Positions 1 to 8,534 of a stretch of DNA of 64,000 nucleotides are shown in pieces. The notes under the pieces are model-generated. The model was not told the DNA's origin. It ran no database searches and saw nothing but the letters and a program-made list of their open reading frames with translations. Positions within the stretch are counted from its first letter, which is position 1. Every line of letters starts with the position of its first letter. The DNA comes from an uncultured Rhizobium sp. GTDB taxonomy: Bacteria > Pseudomonadota > Alphaproteobacteria > Rhizobiales > Rhizobiaceae. The stretch is from positions 1-64,000 of the forward strand of contig CAMFHE010000026.1 in the NCBI GenBank assembly GCA_945952045.1, in the 5' to 3' direction. The translations under genes and the position numbers were made by a program.

Positions 1-53
1 CGGATCTTCACGTTGTAGTCGACCACGCGCTTGACCGGGACTAGAATTTTCAT
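1..53 (-). CDS. etfB: Electron transfer flavoprotein beta subunit, N-terminal fragment
   Basis: Only the first 17 codons lie in the window; the gene runs off the left edge. The visible N-terminus (MKILVPVKRVVDYNVK) is the characteristic start of the ETF beta subunit. ETF is the AMP/FAD-containing heterodimer that passes electrons from acyl-CoA dehydrogenases to ETF-quinone oxidoreductase. A purine-rich AAGGAAGG lies just upstream of the ATG on the minus strand. The neighbourhood (adenosyltransferase, rhomboid, twin-transmembrane protein upstream) is usual in Rhizobiales. The partner etfA would be expected next, outside the window. Confidence 0.85.
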   Translation of the reverse strand, partial: MKILVPVKRVVDYNVKI

Positions 54-208
54 GGAAACCTTCCTTCAACGATGCCTGCCGGAACATGCCCCTCTGCACA
101 GGCTTATGATTGTCGTTTGGCGACATCGATACGCGTTTTTCCTACAAACACAATCGTTCTGTGTCGTCTATAGGCGACTTGCAAATCTGATTTTTGAATC
201 TGAAACGA

Positions 209-979
209 TTAGCCTCGACCCCAGCGCGGCGGTATTTTGCCGTCTGACGCCGCCTGCGACAATTCGTCCCGCCGCACTGCTCTCGGGGTGACCAGCGTAC
301 GGTCGAACAGCGGCACGTCGCGACGCCGGAGGATGAGGACAAGCACCGCGCCGGTGAGAATGCCGCCGACATGGGCGCCCCAGGAAACGCCGCTGTCGGG
401 ATCGATGGCCAGCATGACGAATTGCTGCCCGACCCAGAAGAGCAGCGGCACGAAGGCCGGCAGCGGCAAGGGGAAACGAAACAGAACCAGCACCCAGACG
501 CGCACGCGCGGATGCAGGATGACATAGGCCGCGACAACGCCGGCAATCGCGCCAGAGGCGCCGATCAGCGGCGCTTCCGAGGAGGGAACCATCAGGCCGT
601 GGAAAAATGCGCCGCCGGCGGCACACAGGAGATAGAAGATCAGGTAGCGCACATGGCCGAGCGCATCCTCGACATTGTCGCCGAACACCCAGAGGAACAC
701 CATGTTGCCGGCCAGATGCCAGAAATCCCCATGCAGGAAGGCATAGGTCACATAGGTCGCCGCCTCCGGCACCAGCGTCATGTTCGGCGGCAGATAGGCG
801 TAATCGAAGGCGACGGCGGGGATGTAGCCAAGGCCAACGCTTGCCGCCTGCGACACCGTCTCAGGTGCCGCAAAGCCGGTGTAAAGCCAGGTCAGCACAT
901 TGACGACAATCAGCGAGATCGTCACATATTGCATGCGGATATGCTTGAGCGTGTTCGTATCGTGCAGCGGTATGAACAT
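209..979 (-). CDS. Rhomboid family intramembrane serine protease
   Basis: A 256-residue membrane protein that would cleave substrate helices within the inner membrane. Several hydrophobic segments are visible. The catalytic serine motif GASGAI sits in a helix followed by AAYVILHPR. The family's HLAGNM segment (WHLAGNMVFLWVFGDN) is present, and a late histidine in SWGAHVGGILTG fits the Ser-His dyad. I chose the ATG at 979 because a GGGGGG ribosome-binding stretch precedes it; an upstream in-frame start would overlap the next gene. It lies 35 bases downstream of the adenosyltransferase on the same strand, so the two are probably cotranscribed. Substrate unknown. Confidence 0.88.
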   Translation of the reverse strand: MFIPLHDTNTLKHIRMQYVTISLIVVNVLTWLYTGFAAPETVSQAASVGLGYIPAVAFDYAYLPPNMTLVPEAATYVTYAFLHGDFWHLAGNMVFLWVFGDNVEDALGHVRYLIFYLLCAAGGAFFHGLMVPSSEAPLIGASGAIAGVVAAYVILHPRVRVWVLVLFRFPLPLPAFVPLLFWVGQQFVMLAIDPDSGVSWGAHVGGILTGAVLVLILRRRDVPLFDRTLVTPRAVRRDELSQAASDGKIPPRWGRG

Positions 980-1014
980 GCGCCCCCCGGGTTCGCTCGC
1001 GTGCTGCTCCTTAC

Positions 1015-1593
1015 TTAGCGATTTTTCCCTGGAATCCAAAGGATATCCGTGCGCCCGCCATCATTGACGCTGCGCGCGGCGACGAACAGGAAATCCGACA
1101 GGCGGTTGATGTATTTCAACGCAGGCGGGCTCACTCTTTCGTCCTCGCTCCTTGCCAGCGCCACCATGATGCGCTCGGCGCGGCGCGACACGGTGCGGGC
1201 CAGATGCAAGGCCGCGGCGGCCGGCGTGCCGCCTGGTAGGACGAAGGATTTGAGTGGCTGCAACGCGGCGTTCAGCAGATCGATTTCCCGCTCCAGCCGG
1301 TCCACCTGCGCCTGCACGATCCTTAAGGGCTCATAGGCCGGCGGTTCGTCGGTTTCGGGCGTGGCGAGATCGGCGCCGAGGTCGAAGAGGTCGTTCTGGA
1401 TGCGCTCCAGCATGGCGTCGAGCTCGGGATTTGCGCCCGTATGCTGGCGAACCAGGCCGATGCAGGAATTGGTCTCGTCGACCGTGCCATAGGCCTCGAT
1501 CCGCAAATCGTCCTTGCGCCGGCGCGGGCCGGAGACCAGCCCCGTCGTGCCGTCGTCGCCGGTGCGGGTGTAGATCTTGTTGAGCTTGACCAT
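1015..1593 (-). CDS. Cob(I)alamin adenosyltransferase, PduO type
   Basis: A 192-residue protein of the PduO family, which transfers the adenosyl group of ATP to cob(I)alamin or cob(I)yrinic acid diamide to make the coenzyme B12 form. The N-terminal ATP-binding signature is clear (KIYTRTGDDGTTGL), followed by the helical core with RIEAYGTVDETNS and the C-terminal arginine-rich helix (HLARTVSRRAERIM, then LNRLSDFLFVAAR-like NRLSDFLFVAARSVN). Length is normal for the family. It sits between the twin-transmembrane protein and the rhomboid protease on the same strand. Confidence 0.92.
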   Translation of the reverse strand: MVKLNKIYTRTGDDGTTGLVSGPRRRKDDLRIEAYGTVDETNSCIGLVRQHTGANPELDAMLERIQNDLFDLGADLATPETDEPPAYEPLRIVQAQVDRLEREIDLLNAALQPLKSFVLPGGTPAAAALHLARTVSRRAERIMVALARSEDERVSPPALKYINRLSDFLFVAARSVNDGGRTDILWIPGKNR

Positions 1594-1619
1594 GTGACGC
1601 CTCCCCCCTTTTTTGCTTT

Positions 1620-1820
1620 TTAGCTACGGCCGCCGCCCGTCAGCCACAGGGTCAGCATGATCAGCGCGATGGCGATCGCCTGCAACAGCACGCGCAACTG
1701 CATCAGCTTGTTGGAACGATTGGCATCGCCACCCTTCATCATGTTGAACAGGCCGCGAATGAGGACGATGGCGACGAGGCCCATGACCGCAAGGGCCAAA
1801 ATCATCGTGAAACTGGACAT
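1620..1820 (-). CDS. Small twin-transmembrane inner-membrane protein (HIG1-like)
   Basis: A 66-residue protein with two predicted transmembrane helices (ILALAVMGLVAIVLIRGLF and LLQAIAIALIMLTLWL) joined by a short basic loop (KGGDANRSNKLMQ). This two-helix arrangement with a charged RSNKLMQLRV loop resembles the hypoxia-induced protein (HIG1) conserved region seen next to etfB and the adenosyltransferase in many Rhizobiales. A role in respiratory-chain organisation is a family-based guess. It lies 26 bases upstream of the adenosyltransferase on the same strand. Confidence 0.75.
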   Translation of the reverse strand: MSSFTMILALAVMGLVAIVLIRGLFNMMKGGDANRSNKLMQLRVLLQAIAIALIMLTLWLTGGGRS

Positions 1821-1850
1821 CGGAACGAACTGCCTTTCTGGATGACGCCG

Positions 1851-2684
1851 TCAATCGAAGCGGCGCAGGATGCGATAGAAGAGATCGGCGGGCAGCAGGC
1901 GCTTCAGCGCGATGCCGCGCTTGGCTGGCGTGGTGACCGGATAATGCGGGCGCGGACGACGCGCGGTCAAGGCGTGCTGCAAGACCTCGTAGACCGCCTC
2001 CGGGCCGAGTTTGTGGCGATTGACCGGCCCTTTCCCGTTCAGGCGGGCAAGCTGGCGATGGTATTCCGCCGCATGGGCCGAATTTTCAAGATCGATCGCC
2101 GTTTCGATATGCTTCAGCGCGGTCGCCGTGAAGCGCGATGTTATCGGTCCGGGCTCGATCAGGCTGACGAAAATGCCGCTGCCTTCCAGTTCCATGCGCA
2201 GCGTCAGAGACAGGCCCTCGAGAGCGAATTTCGAGGCCGTATAAGCGCCGCGATAGCGATAGGGCACAAGGCCGAGGATCGAGGAGCACTGGACGATGCG
2301 GCCTTGCCCGCGCTGCCGCATGAAGGGGATGACCTGCCGCGTCAACTCATGCCAGCCGAAGACATTGGTTTCGAACTGGATGCGCAGCGCTTGCGTCGGC
2401 ACGTCCTCGACCGCTCCCGGTTGGCCATAGGCTCCGTTGTTAAACAGCGCGTCGATGCGGCCGCCGGAACGCGCCGCGACATCACGCACCAGCGCAGAGA
2501 TGGAGTTGGCGTCGGTATAATCCATCAGGAAGCTTTCGATGCCCTGCGCCTCCAGGGCGTCGCGGTCTTCCTCGCGCCGCACGGTTGCGAACACCCGCCA
2601 GCCGTCGCGATGCAGGGCGCTGGCGCAATAGGCGCCGATGCCCGACGAGCATCCGGTGACGATGATGGTCCGGCGATCCGTCAT
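1851..2684 (-). CDS. Short-chain dehydrogenase/reductase (SDR) family oxidoreductase
   Basis: A 277-residue classical SDR using NAD(P)H. Visible motifs are the Rossmann glycine motif TGCSSGIG at the N-terminus, the structural NNGAYG segment in place of the usual NNAG, the catalytic serine in IVQCSSILG and the YTASKFA active-site tyrosine/lysine pair, followed by EPGPI. A basic residue in ATVRREEDRDAL suggests NADP preference. I chose ATG 2684, which has AGGA nine bases upstream, over a TTG six codons earlier. Substrate unknown. Confidence 0.88.
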   Translation of the reverse strand: MTDRRTIIVTGCSSGIGAYCASALHRDGWRVFATVRREEDRDALEAQGIESFLMDYTDANSISALVRDVAARSGGRIDALFNNGAYGQPGAVEDVPTQALRIQFETNVFGWHELTRQVIPFMRQRGQGRIVQCSSILGLVPYRYRGAYTASKFALEGLSLTLRMELEGSGIFVSLIEPGPITSRFTATALKHIETAIDLENSAHAAEYHRQLARLNGKGPVNRHKLGPEAVYEVLQHALTARRPRPHYPVTTPAKRGIALKRLLPADLFYRILRRFD

Positions 2685-2785
2685 GGATTGATTCCTGTAC
2701 AAACTGCCGTTGCTTTCCCATATTCCCTCCGGACTGACAATCGGTCAGCCGAGAATGAGACAGCAGGCGCGACAGCGGAGGTCGA

Positions 2786-3703
2786 ATGGGGAAAGTTTTG
2801 AGAATGGCCTATCGGGTGGCCTTCGACGCTTTCTATCATTTCGCCGAGGATGACGGCTGGGCGATGGCCAGCCATGTGGCCTTGTCCATTCTGCTTGCCG
2901 TCTTTCCATTCCTGATTTTCGGGACGGCGCTTGCCAATTTCCTTGGCGCTGACCAGTTTTCCGATACTGCCGTGCATCTCATCTTCGACACCTGGCCGGA
3001 GGCCATCGCCAAGCCGATTTCCGACCAGGTCCAGCAGGTTCTCAACATTCCGCGCGGCGGGCTGTTGACCGTCTCTGTGCTGGCAGCGGCTTATTTCGCC
3101 TCCAACGGGGTCGAGGCGCTGCGCATCTCGCTGAACCGCGCCTATCGCCAGCCGGAAACGCGGGTCTGGTATATCACCCGTCTCGCCAGTCTTGGCTATG
3201 TCATCGTCGCCGTGATGATCTTTACGGTGATCAGCACGGCGCTGGTGGCGGTGCCGGTGGCGTTGCGCTTCACCGAGCGGCGAATTCCCTGGCTGACGGA
3301 CACGCTGGAAACCGTTTCGAGCTGGAGCGTGTACGGCACGATCCTGGTTCTGGTTGCCGGGTTGCTGGTCTCGCATCTCTGGCTGCCGGCCGGACGCCGC
3401 GGCATTCTCGACGTTCTGCCCGGCATCGTCGCCACGCTGCTCGCCTGGACCGTCGGCGCCCTGATCTTCGCCTATTACATCGCGACCTTCGCCAATTATA
3501 CCGCCACCTATGCCGGTCTGGCCTCGATCATGATCGTCATCGTGTTTTTGTACATGGTCGGCGTTCTGTTCATTCTCGGCGCCGAACTGAATGCGGCGCT
3601 CCTGAAATACCGGGTGCGTGAAAGGGTTGCGGTGCGGCTCTTCGATGCAGAACGCGAGGAGAAAACCTTAAAGGCCGACAAGCCGGCGGATATCGGACGT
3701 TGA
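2786..3703 (+). CDS. YihY/BrkB family inner-membrane protein
   Basis: A 305-residue polytopic membrane protein. It has the family's N-terminal signature (FAEDDGWAMASHVALSILLAVFPFLIF), about six hydrophobic segments and the conserved ATYAGLASIMIVIVFLYM region, then a charged cytoplasmic tail. The family was once mis-assigned as RNase BN; its true function is unclear. Transcribed divergently from the SDR gene. Its 3' end overlaps the convergent gluQRS by 36 bases. Confidence 0.88.
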   Translation: MGKVLRMAYRVAFDAFYHFAEDDGWAMASHVALSILLAVFPFLIFGTALANFLGADQFSDTAVHLIFDTWPEAIAKPISDQVQQVLNIPRGGLLTVSVLAAAYFASNGVEALRISLNRAYRQPETRVWYITRLASLGYVIVAVMIFTVISTALVAVPVALRFTERRIPWLTDTLETVSSWSVYGTILVLVAGLLVSHLWLPAGRRGILDVLPGIVATLLAWTVGALIFAYYIATFANYTATYAGLASIMIVIVFLYMVGVLFILGAELNAALLKYRVRERVAVRLFDAEREEKTLKADKPADIGR

Positions 3704-4552
3704 TGCGCCTTCCTCGCGCAGCGTCTTCAAACCGGTATCGCCAAGGCTTTTCGAAAGCTTCCTGCCATCCGGGCCAAGGATGAGCCGGTGATGGTGGTAG
3801 ACCGGCGCCGGCAGGTCGAGCAGCACCTGCAGCAGCCGATGCACCGACGTCGCGTGAAAAAGATCGAGGCCGCGGACCACATGGGTGACGCCCTGAAGTG
3901 CATCGTCGACGGTCACCGACAGGTGGTAGCTCGACGGCGCATCCGAACGCGACAGCACGACATCGCCCCACTGGCGCGGATCGGCGGGGAGCCGACCGGT
4001 TGCGCTGTCGCCGGTCTCCATCCAGCCGAGACCGCTGCCGCCATGTGGCGCGGCGCACTCCATATCAAGCCGCCAGGCGTGTTTCGCGCCGGCCGCGAGA
4101 AGGGCGGCGCGCTCGCCGTCGGATCTCTGCCGGTCGAGCGGCGGGTAGAGCGGCGAACCGTCCGGGTCGCGCGGCCATGGTTTTCCGCTTTGCGCCTCGT
4201 ATGCGGCCACATGCGTCTTCACCTCGCCACGGGTCATGAAGGCGGGATAGACAAGATCCAGCATCTTCAACCTTTCCAGGGCCTGCGCATAGGCGTCGAA
4301 ATGCTCGGATTGCCGGCGTATCGGTCGCTCGAAAGCGATGTCCAACCAGTCGAGATCGTCGAGAATGCCGCGTTCGAACTCGGGCGTGCAGCGCGTCAGG
4401 TCTATATCCTCGATGCGCAGCAGCAGGCGACCATTCGCCGCGTCAGCCATGTCGCGGTTCAACAAGGCCGAGAGCGCGTGGCCGAGATGCAAGGGGCCGT
4501 TGGGGCTGGGGGCGAAACGGAAGACGGGGCTTTGACGGGCGACGACGGGCAT
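3668..4552 (-). CDS. gluQRS: Glutamyl-Q tRNA(Asp) synthetase
   Basis: A 294-residue paralogue of the glutamyl-tRNA synthetase catalytic domain that attaches glutamate to queuosine at position 34 of tRNA-Asp. The HIGH-type motif (APSPNGPLHLGHA), the LLRIEDID segment and a KMSKS-type KLSKS near the C-terminus are visible, and no anticodon-binding domain is present, as expected. The segment that carries zinc-binding cysteines in the E. coli enzyme reads VYPAFMTRGEVK, so the zinc ligands appear to be absent. ATG 4552 was preferred to a GTG five codons upstream; neither has a strong Shine-Dalgarno. Confidence 0.9.
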   Translation of the reverse strand: MPVVARQSPVFRFAPSPNGPLHLGHALSALLNRDMADAANGRLLLRIEDIDLTRCTPEFERGILDDLDWLDIAFERPIRRQSEHFDAYAQALERLKMLDLVYPAFMTRGEVKTHVAAYEAQSGKPWPRDPDGSPLYPPLDRQRSDGERAALLAAGAKHAWRLDMECAAPHGGSGLGWMETGDSATGRLPADPRQWGDVVLSRSDAPSSYHLSVTVDDALQGVTHVVRGLDLFHATSVHRLLQVLLDLPAPVYHHHRLILGPDGRKLSKSLGDTGLKTLREEGASTSDIRRLVGL

Positions 4553-4648
4553 GGTTTCTTCTGCCACGAAAGCATGTCCGGGAAAAGCGGAGCCCGGTTT
4601 TTCAGTCGGACATGCGACAAAGCAAGGTAGGATGCAAGGACGCCAGGC

Positions 4649-5293
4649 ATGACGATCATTCGCGGCATGGAGGAGATCGAGGCGGGGCTTGCGGCGCTCG
4701 CCCGCATCGACCCGCGCCTGCTGCCGGTGATCGAGGCCGCCGGTCCGGTGCCGCTGCGCCTTGCGGAGCCCGGCTTTGCCGGACTGGCGCAGATCGTGGT
4801 GTCGCAGATGGTATCGCGCGCCAGCGCCAGTGCCGTCTGGGCGCGGATCGAAGGTCTCGGCATCGCCATCACCCCCGCCGACTATCGGGCGCTCAGCCTC
4901 GAACAGGCGCTCGGTTGCGGATTGTCTCGCGCCAAGGCGGCGACGCTCGCTTCATTGGCGGAGGCTACGCATCGCGGCGAGATCGATCTTCTGGCGGTGC
5001 GCGAGCTGCCCGCGGCGCAGGCGATTGCGGCCCTGACGGCGCTGAAGGGCATCGGCCCTTGGACGGCGGAGGTCTATCTGATGTTCTGCGGCGGCCATGC
5101 GGATATCTTTCCGGTCGGCGACGTGGCGTTGCGGGCGGCGGTCGGCCATGCCTTCGCGATCGATCCCCGGCCGGACCAGAGGCGGGTCGCAGCGCTGGCG
5201 GAGGCCTGGGCGCCGTGGCGATCGGTAGCGGCGCGGCTGTTTTGGGCGTATTATGCCAAGATGATGCGCCGCGACGCTTTGCCGCTTGGCTGA
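4649..5293 (+). CDS. DNA-3-methyladenine glycosylase II-like HhH-GPD protein
   Basis: A 214-residue base-excision-repair glycosylase of the AlkA type. The helix-hairpin-helix is clear (LKGIGPWTAEVYLMF), and the catalytic aspartate follows in PVGDVALR. An earlier VVSQMVSRASA helix matches the family's QQxSxxA region. It lacks the extra N-terminal domain of E. coli AlkA, as is common in alphaproteobacteria. It removes alkylated purines from DNA. Confidence 0.88.
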   Translation: MTIIRGMEEIEAGLAALARIDPRLLPVIEAAGPVPLRLAEPGFAGLAQIVVSQMVSRASASAVWARIEGLGIAITPADYRALSLEQALGCGLSRAKAATLASLAEATHRGEIDLLAVRELPAAQAIAALTALKGIGPWTAEVYLMFCGGHADIFPVGDVALRAAVGHAFAIDPRPDQRRVAALAEAWAPWRSVAARLFWAYYAKMMRRDALPLG

Positions 5294-5386
5294 TAGGCCA
5301 GGCTGCCGAATCAGGCTTCACAATCCTGTCACGACGCGCCTAATATATAGACCGCAGATGCCGAATCGCACGAGGAGTAATGCCCG

Positions 5387-5944
5387 TTGACGATTGCAGT
5401 CTCACCCCAGGCCCTGCCGGCGCTCGTCCTGAACGCCGACTACCGGCCGCTGAGCTATTACCCCTTGTCGCTGTGGTCCTGGCAGGACGCGATCAAGGCG
5501 GTCTTTCTTGACAGAGTGAACATCATTGCCGAATACGAGCATTCGGTCTCCTCGCCCTCGTTTTCGATGCGATTGCCGAGCGTCGTCTGCCTGAAAACCT
5601 ATGTGCAGCCCTCGCGCAACCCGGCCTTCACCCGCTTCAACGTCTTCCTGCGTGATTGTTTCGAATGCCAGTATTGCGGTTCGCCGGACGACCTGACCTT
5701 CGATCACGTCATTCCCCGCGCCCATGGCGGCGAGACGACCTGGGAAAACGTCGTGGCCGCCTGCGCGCCCTGCAACCTGCGCAAGGGCAGCAAACTGCCG
5801 AAGCAGGCCGGCATGCATCCGCACCAGAAACCCTACCGTCCCACAGTGCAGGATCTGCACAATAACGGCCGGCGTTTCCCGCCGAACTATCTGCATGACA
5901 GCTGGATCGACTATCTCTACTGGGACAGCGAGCTGCAGCCCTGA
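5387..5944 (+). CDS. HNH endonuclease family protein
   Basis: A 185-residue protein with a C-terminal HNH nuclease domain. It has a CQYCG zinc-knuckle pair, the LTFDHVIPRAHGG motif holding the metal-binding Asp-His, ENVVAAC and CAPCNLRKG with the second zinc pair. The first 90 residues (ALVLNADYRPLSYYPLS) form the conserved N-terminal extension of this housekeeping alphaproteobacterial family. The start is TTG 5387: GAGGAG lies 9 bases upstream and the nearby ATG is in another frame. Probably chromosomal housekeeping rather than mobile, since it sits outside the prophage. Confidence 0.87.
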   Translation: MTIAVSPQALPALVLNADYRPLSYYPLSLWSWQDAIKAVFLDRVNIIAEYEHSVSSPSFSMRLPSVVCLKTYVQPSRNPAFTRFNVFLRDCFECQYCGSPDDLTFDHVIPRAHGGETTWENVVAACAPCNLRKGSKLPKQAGMHPHQKPYRPTVQDLHNNGRRFPPNYLHDSWIDYLYWDSELQP

Positions 5945-5958
5945 GAGGCCCGTCGCGC

Positions 5959-6468
5959 TCAGCGGCGGGCGCGCAGGCCGATCACGGCGATTGCCGCCAG
6001 CACCAGACTGGCGATGACATTCCATCCGGCAAATGACAGGCCGAGGAATCGCGCCGCCGCATCCGTGCAGGACGGGCCGTGGACGGTGTTCAAGTCGTCA
6101 AGCAGGCTGCCGGCATTGGTGGTGACGCCGCTTGCAGTTGTCGAGCAGGTGGACGGGCCTTCCCAGAATTTCCATTCGACGCCGGAATGATAGACGCCCA
6201 TGCCGGCGCCGACGATCATCAGGATTGCCGCAATCGCCAGCAGCAGCCGCGTCACCCAGACAGGTGCGCCTGCTATCGAGGAGATGAAGGCGAGGGCCGC
6301 GACGGGAATGCCGTAATAATAAGGCTCGCGCTCCATCAGGCAGAGCGCACAGGGAATGTAGCCGCCGATATACTGAAAACCGAGCGCGGAACCGACCGTG
6401 ACCGCCATGCCGAGCGTCAGAAGGCCGGCAGCAAGGGTTGTCATGCGCGTATTGGCGGTGGCTGCCAT
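5959..6468 (-). CDS. dsbB: Disulfide bond formation protein DsbB
   Basis: A 169-residue inner-membrane protein with four hydrophobic helices. It re-oxidises DsbA and passes electrons to quinone. The first periplasmic loop has the CALC redox pair in YIPCALCLMEREPYYYG. The second loop carries the other two cysteines (STCSTT and GPSCTDA), so all four redox cysteines are present. It runs convergent to the HNH gene with a 14-base gap. Confidence 0.9.
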   Translation of the reverse strand: MAATANTRMTTLAAGLLTLGMAVTVGSALGFQYIGGYIPCALCLMEREPYYYGIPVAALAFISSIAGAPVWVTRLLLAIAAILMIVGAGMGVYHSGVEWKFWEGPSTCSTTASGVTTNAGSLLDDLNTVHGPSCTDAAARFLGLSFAGWNVIASLVLAAIAVIGLRARR

Positions 6469-6652
6469 GGAAAGACCTTTCGCGTTGCTGCCTGTCGCCT
6501 GCGGTGTTTCACGGCGACGTTCCTGCTTTTAGGCAGGGCCGGCGGCGCTGTAAATGCCGCTGCCTTGCGCCATCCGGTCACGGGCGCGAAAACTTTTCGT
6601 GAGCATCGCGTCTGATTTTTGCGCAATGCGAAACAATTTGCCGACTGGACGG

Positions 6653-6680
6653 TTGACCCCGCGCTTTCGGTTTGTATAGT
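6653..6680 (+). promoter_or_regulatory. Sigma-70-type promoter of the tRNA-Leu gene
   Basis: TTGACC (6653-6658) and TATAGT (6675-6680) are separated by 16 bases, placing initiation roughly 15 bases before the mature tRNA at 6702. The rest of 6469-6652, between dsbB and this promoter, holds no gene that I can see. Confidence 0.6.
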
Positions 6681-6701
6681 CGCGCACGAAAATCATGCCG
6701 T

Positions 6702-6786
6702 GCGGGTGTGGTGGAATTGGTAGACGCGCCGGACTCAAAATCCGGTTCCGAAAGGAGTGTCGGTTCGACCCCGACCACCCGCACCA
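6702..6786 (+). tRNA. tRNA-Leu (anticodon CAA), prophage integration target
   Basis: 85 nt including the encoded 3' CCA. The acceptor arms GCGGGTG and CACCCGC pair fully. The anticodon stem CCGGA/TCCGG encloses the loop CTCAAAA, giving anticodon CAA (reads UUG). A long variable arm is present, as expected for a class II tRNA-Leu. The T-arm GTCGG-TTCGACC-CCGAC is intact. The 3' 20 bases form part of attL, so the tRNA stays complete after phage insertion. Confidence 0.97.
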
Positions 6787-6790
6787 CCCT
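6767..6790 (+). repeat. attL core
   Basis: 24 bases identical to 55760-55783. It spans the last part of the tRNA T-arm, the acceptor 3' strand, the CCA and four further bases. The flanking bases differ on both sides of the two copies (C versus A before, C versus T after), which defines the limits. Confidence 0.95.
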
Positions 6791-6865
6791 CTTTCCCCAT
6801 ATGTATTTGTAATGATTCGATAAAATCGCCCCGCGATATTCGCATATTGACGGGCGTCGAAATTT

Positions 6866-6882
6866 TGCATTACAAAATGCAT
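6866..6882 (+). repeat. Candidate integrase arm-type site, left
   Basis: A 17-bp sequence (TGCATTACAAAATGCAT) repeated exactly and in the same orientation at 55683-55699, 76 bases inside attL. Paired copies flanking the core in attP fit arm-binding sites of a tyrosine integrase. It lies just before the integrase start codon, so it could also allow autoregulation. Confidence 0.55.
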
Positions 6883-6951
6883 CACATTGCCCCATTTGCT
6901 GGTGTCCTCTTGCCTCCTAGAAAGCCTGTTACAGCGCCGCCGCTGAACCCG

Positions 6952-8274
6952 ATGCGTTACCTGAAGGAACGCAAGGGATGGTGGCATTATGTGCGTCGCG
7001 TGCCTGGCCACGCCGCCGCTGTAGATTCGCGCGGGGTGATCCAGATCGCGTTGAAGACGCGGTCGGCCGACATCGCCAAGTTTCGGCGCGATGCATTGGA
7101 AACGGCTGACGATCTCTATTGGCAGGGCCTTATCACCAACGACAATCACGACCAGACGATGGCGCGCTATGAGGCCGCGCGGGCGCGGGCGCGTGTTCAT
7201 GGTCTGGAATACAAGGGGCTCGCGCAGATCGTCGCTTCGGATGACGTTGGCGATCGGGTGCGCCGCGCTCAGATCGCGGTGGAGAATATCAAGATCGACG
7301 CGCCGGCCGTCCTGGGGCTTATCGACGAGCCGCGCCTGTCCGTCACGAAGGCGATGGAATTCTATCTCGATGAGGTCGATGTCGCCGCGACGCTTGGGAT
7401 GAGCGAGAAGCAAAAGCGCAAGCGGCGGGAACAGAAGCTTGCCGCGGCGATTGCCTTTGCCCAGGTCGTGGCCGACAAGGTGCTGCTCGATGTCACCCGC
7501 GCCGATGCCAACGCCTATCATCGTTGGTGGCTGGATCGCATCGTCGGGAAAGACGGTTCGGAACCCGTTTCCGGCAACACGGCCAATCGCGCCGTGGGCA
7601 ACATGCGCAAGCTGTTTCGTGAATATGCCAAGCACCTGGGCCTCGACCTGAAGAACCCATTCGACGACCTGTCGTTTGCGGAGCGCAAAGCGCAGCAGAA
7701 AGAGATACCGCCCTTCGAGACCGCCTATATCCGCGATACCCTGCTGCAGGCGAAGAGCCATGGCGGCAAGCTGAATGCGGAGGCGATGGGGATTTTTCTC
7801 GTTGTGGCTGAGACCGGATGCCGGCCTTCGGAAATCTGCAACCTTCGACCATCCGATATCCACCTGTCAGCCAAGGTGCCTTATATCTCGGTGCGGTTTC
7901 AGGATGACCGCGTCATCAAGACGGATTCTTCGTTGCGCGATGTGCCGCTGATCGGCGTGGCGCTGGCGGCGATGAAGCGTTTCCCGAAAGGTTTCCCTCG
8001 GTACAGAAACAAAGAGGATTCGTTATCGGGGGTGCTGATGAAGCACTTGAGAACGAATGGACTTCTGCCGACGACGGCGCATCGCGTCTATTCGTTGCGG
8101 CATAGTTTTGAAAAGAGAATGCTGGAAGCGGGTCTCGATTACGAGTTTCGCCGGCGTATCCTCGGCCATAGTGTCGAGCGGGAAAAGTATGGCGATGGCG
8201 GCGCCATGGAGTGGCGGCGCGATCAATTGCTCAAGATCGCGCTGCCGTTTGATACGAAGTTGATACCACCCTAA
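6952..8274 (+). CDS. int: Tyrosine-type site-specific recombinase (phage integrase)
   Basis: A 440-residue integrase that would recombine attP with the tRNA-Leu attB. The N-terminus (RYLKERKGWWHYVRRVP) is of the DUF6538 type found in phage integrases, and a SAM-like core-binding domain follows. Catalytic residues are visible: Arg in TGCRPSEI (about residue 291), a lysine in VIKTDSSLRDVP, the RH pair in SLRHSFEKRM, a His in ILGHS and the nucleophilic Tyr in EKYGDG (about 413). I chose ATG 6952 because the family starts here; an in-frame ATG at 6877 lies inside the arm-type repeat. It is transcribed away from attL into the prophage. Confidence 0.92.
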   Translation: MRYLKERKGWWHYVRRVPGHAAAVDSRGVIQIALKTRSADIAKFRRDALETADDLYWQGLITNDNHDQTMARYEAARARARVHGLEYKGLAQIVASDDVGDRVRRAQIAVENIKIDAPAVLGLIDEPRLSVTKAMEFYLDEVDVAATLGMSEKQKRKRREQKLAAAIAFAQVVADKVLLDVTRADANAYHRWWLDRIVGKDGSEPVSGNTANRAVGNMRKLFREYAKHLGLDLKNPFDDLSFAERKAQQKEIPPFETAYIRDTLLQAKSHGGKLNAEAMGIFLVVAETGCRPSEICNLRPSDIHLSAKVPYISVRFQDDRVIKTDSSLRDVPLIGVALAAMKRFPKGFPRYRNKEDSLSGVLMKHLRTNGLLPTTAHRVYSLRHSFEKRMLEAGLDYEFRRRILGHSVEREKYGDGGAMEWRRDQLLKIALPFDTKLIPP

Positions 8275-8344
8275 TGGGCGATTCGACATGAACGAAATTT
8301 TAGGCGACAGTCCAATAGAATTTGTATATCAGTGCTTTCTCGAC

Positions 8345-8366
8345 ACGAGTTCGAACATGAACTCGT
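8345..8366. promoter_or_regulatory. Inverted repeat after int
   Basis: ACGAGTTC and GAACTCGT, perfect 8-base arms around 6 bases, without a T-run. A possible operator for the 8535 gene or an mRNA 3' structure for int. The surrounding 8275-8534 is AT-rich non-coding sequence with no other gene. Confidence 0.35.
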
Positions 8367-8492
8367 CCAGCATTCTTATATGTGTGTGCCGTCCGATCTA
8401 AAATCGTACGTTTCGCAAGCCTATATATGAATGGAACATATCGAAGGCGCTCCCGTTGTTAACGAAAGCGTCACGCAATCATGTTCTAATAT

Positions 8493-8512
8493 CAGCTTGA
8501 ACTCTCAAGCTG
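8493..8512 (+). promoter_or_regulatory. Leader hairpin or operator upstream of the 8535 gene
   Basis: CAGCTTGA and TCAAGCTG, perfect 8-base arms around a 4-base loop, ending 8 bases before the ribosome-binding site AACAGGAG (8521-8528). It could be a repressor site or a leader hairpin tuning translation. Confidence 0.35.
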
Positions 8513-8534
8513 GTTTGGCAAACAGGAGTCAACA

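Noticed and set aside
6529..7863. Long antisense open frame over the integrase and tRNA
   Set aside because: Arises from GC-rich third positions of int; no recognisable motifs, and it crosses the tRNA gene.
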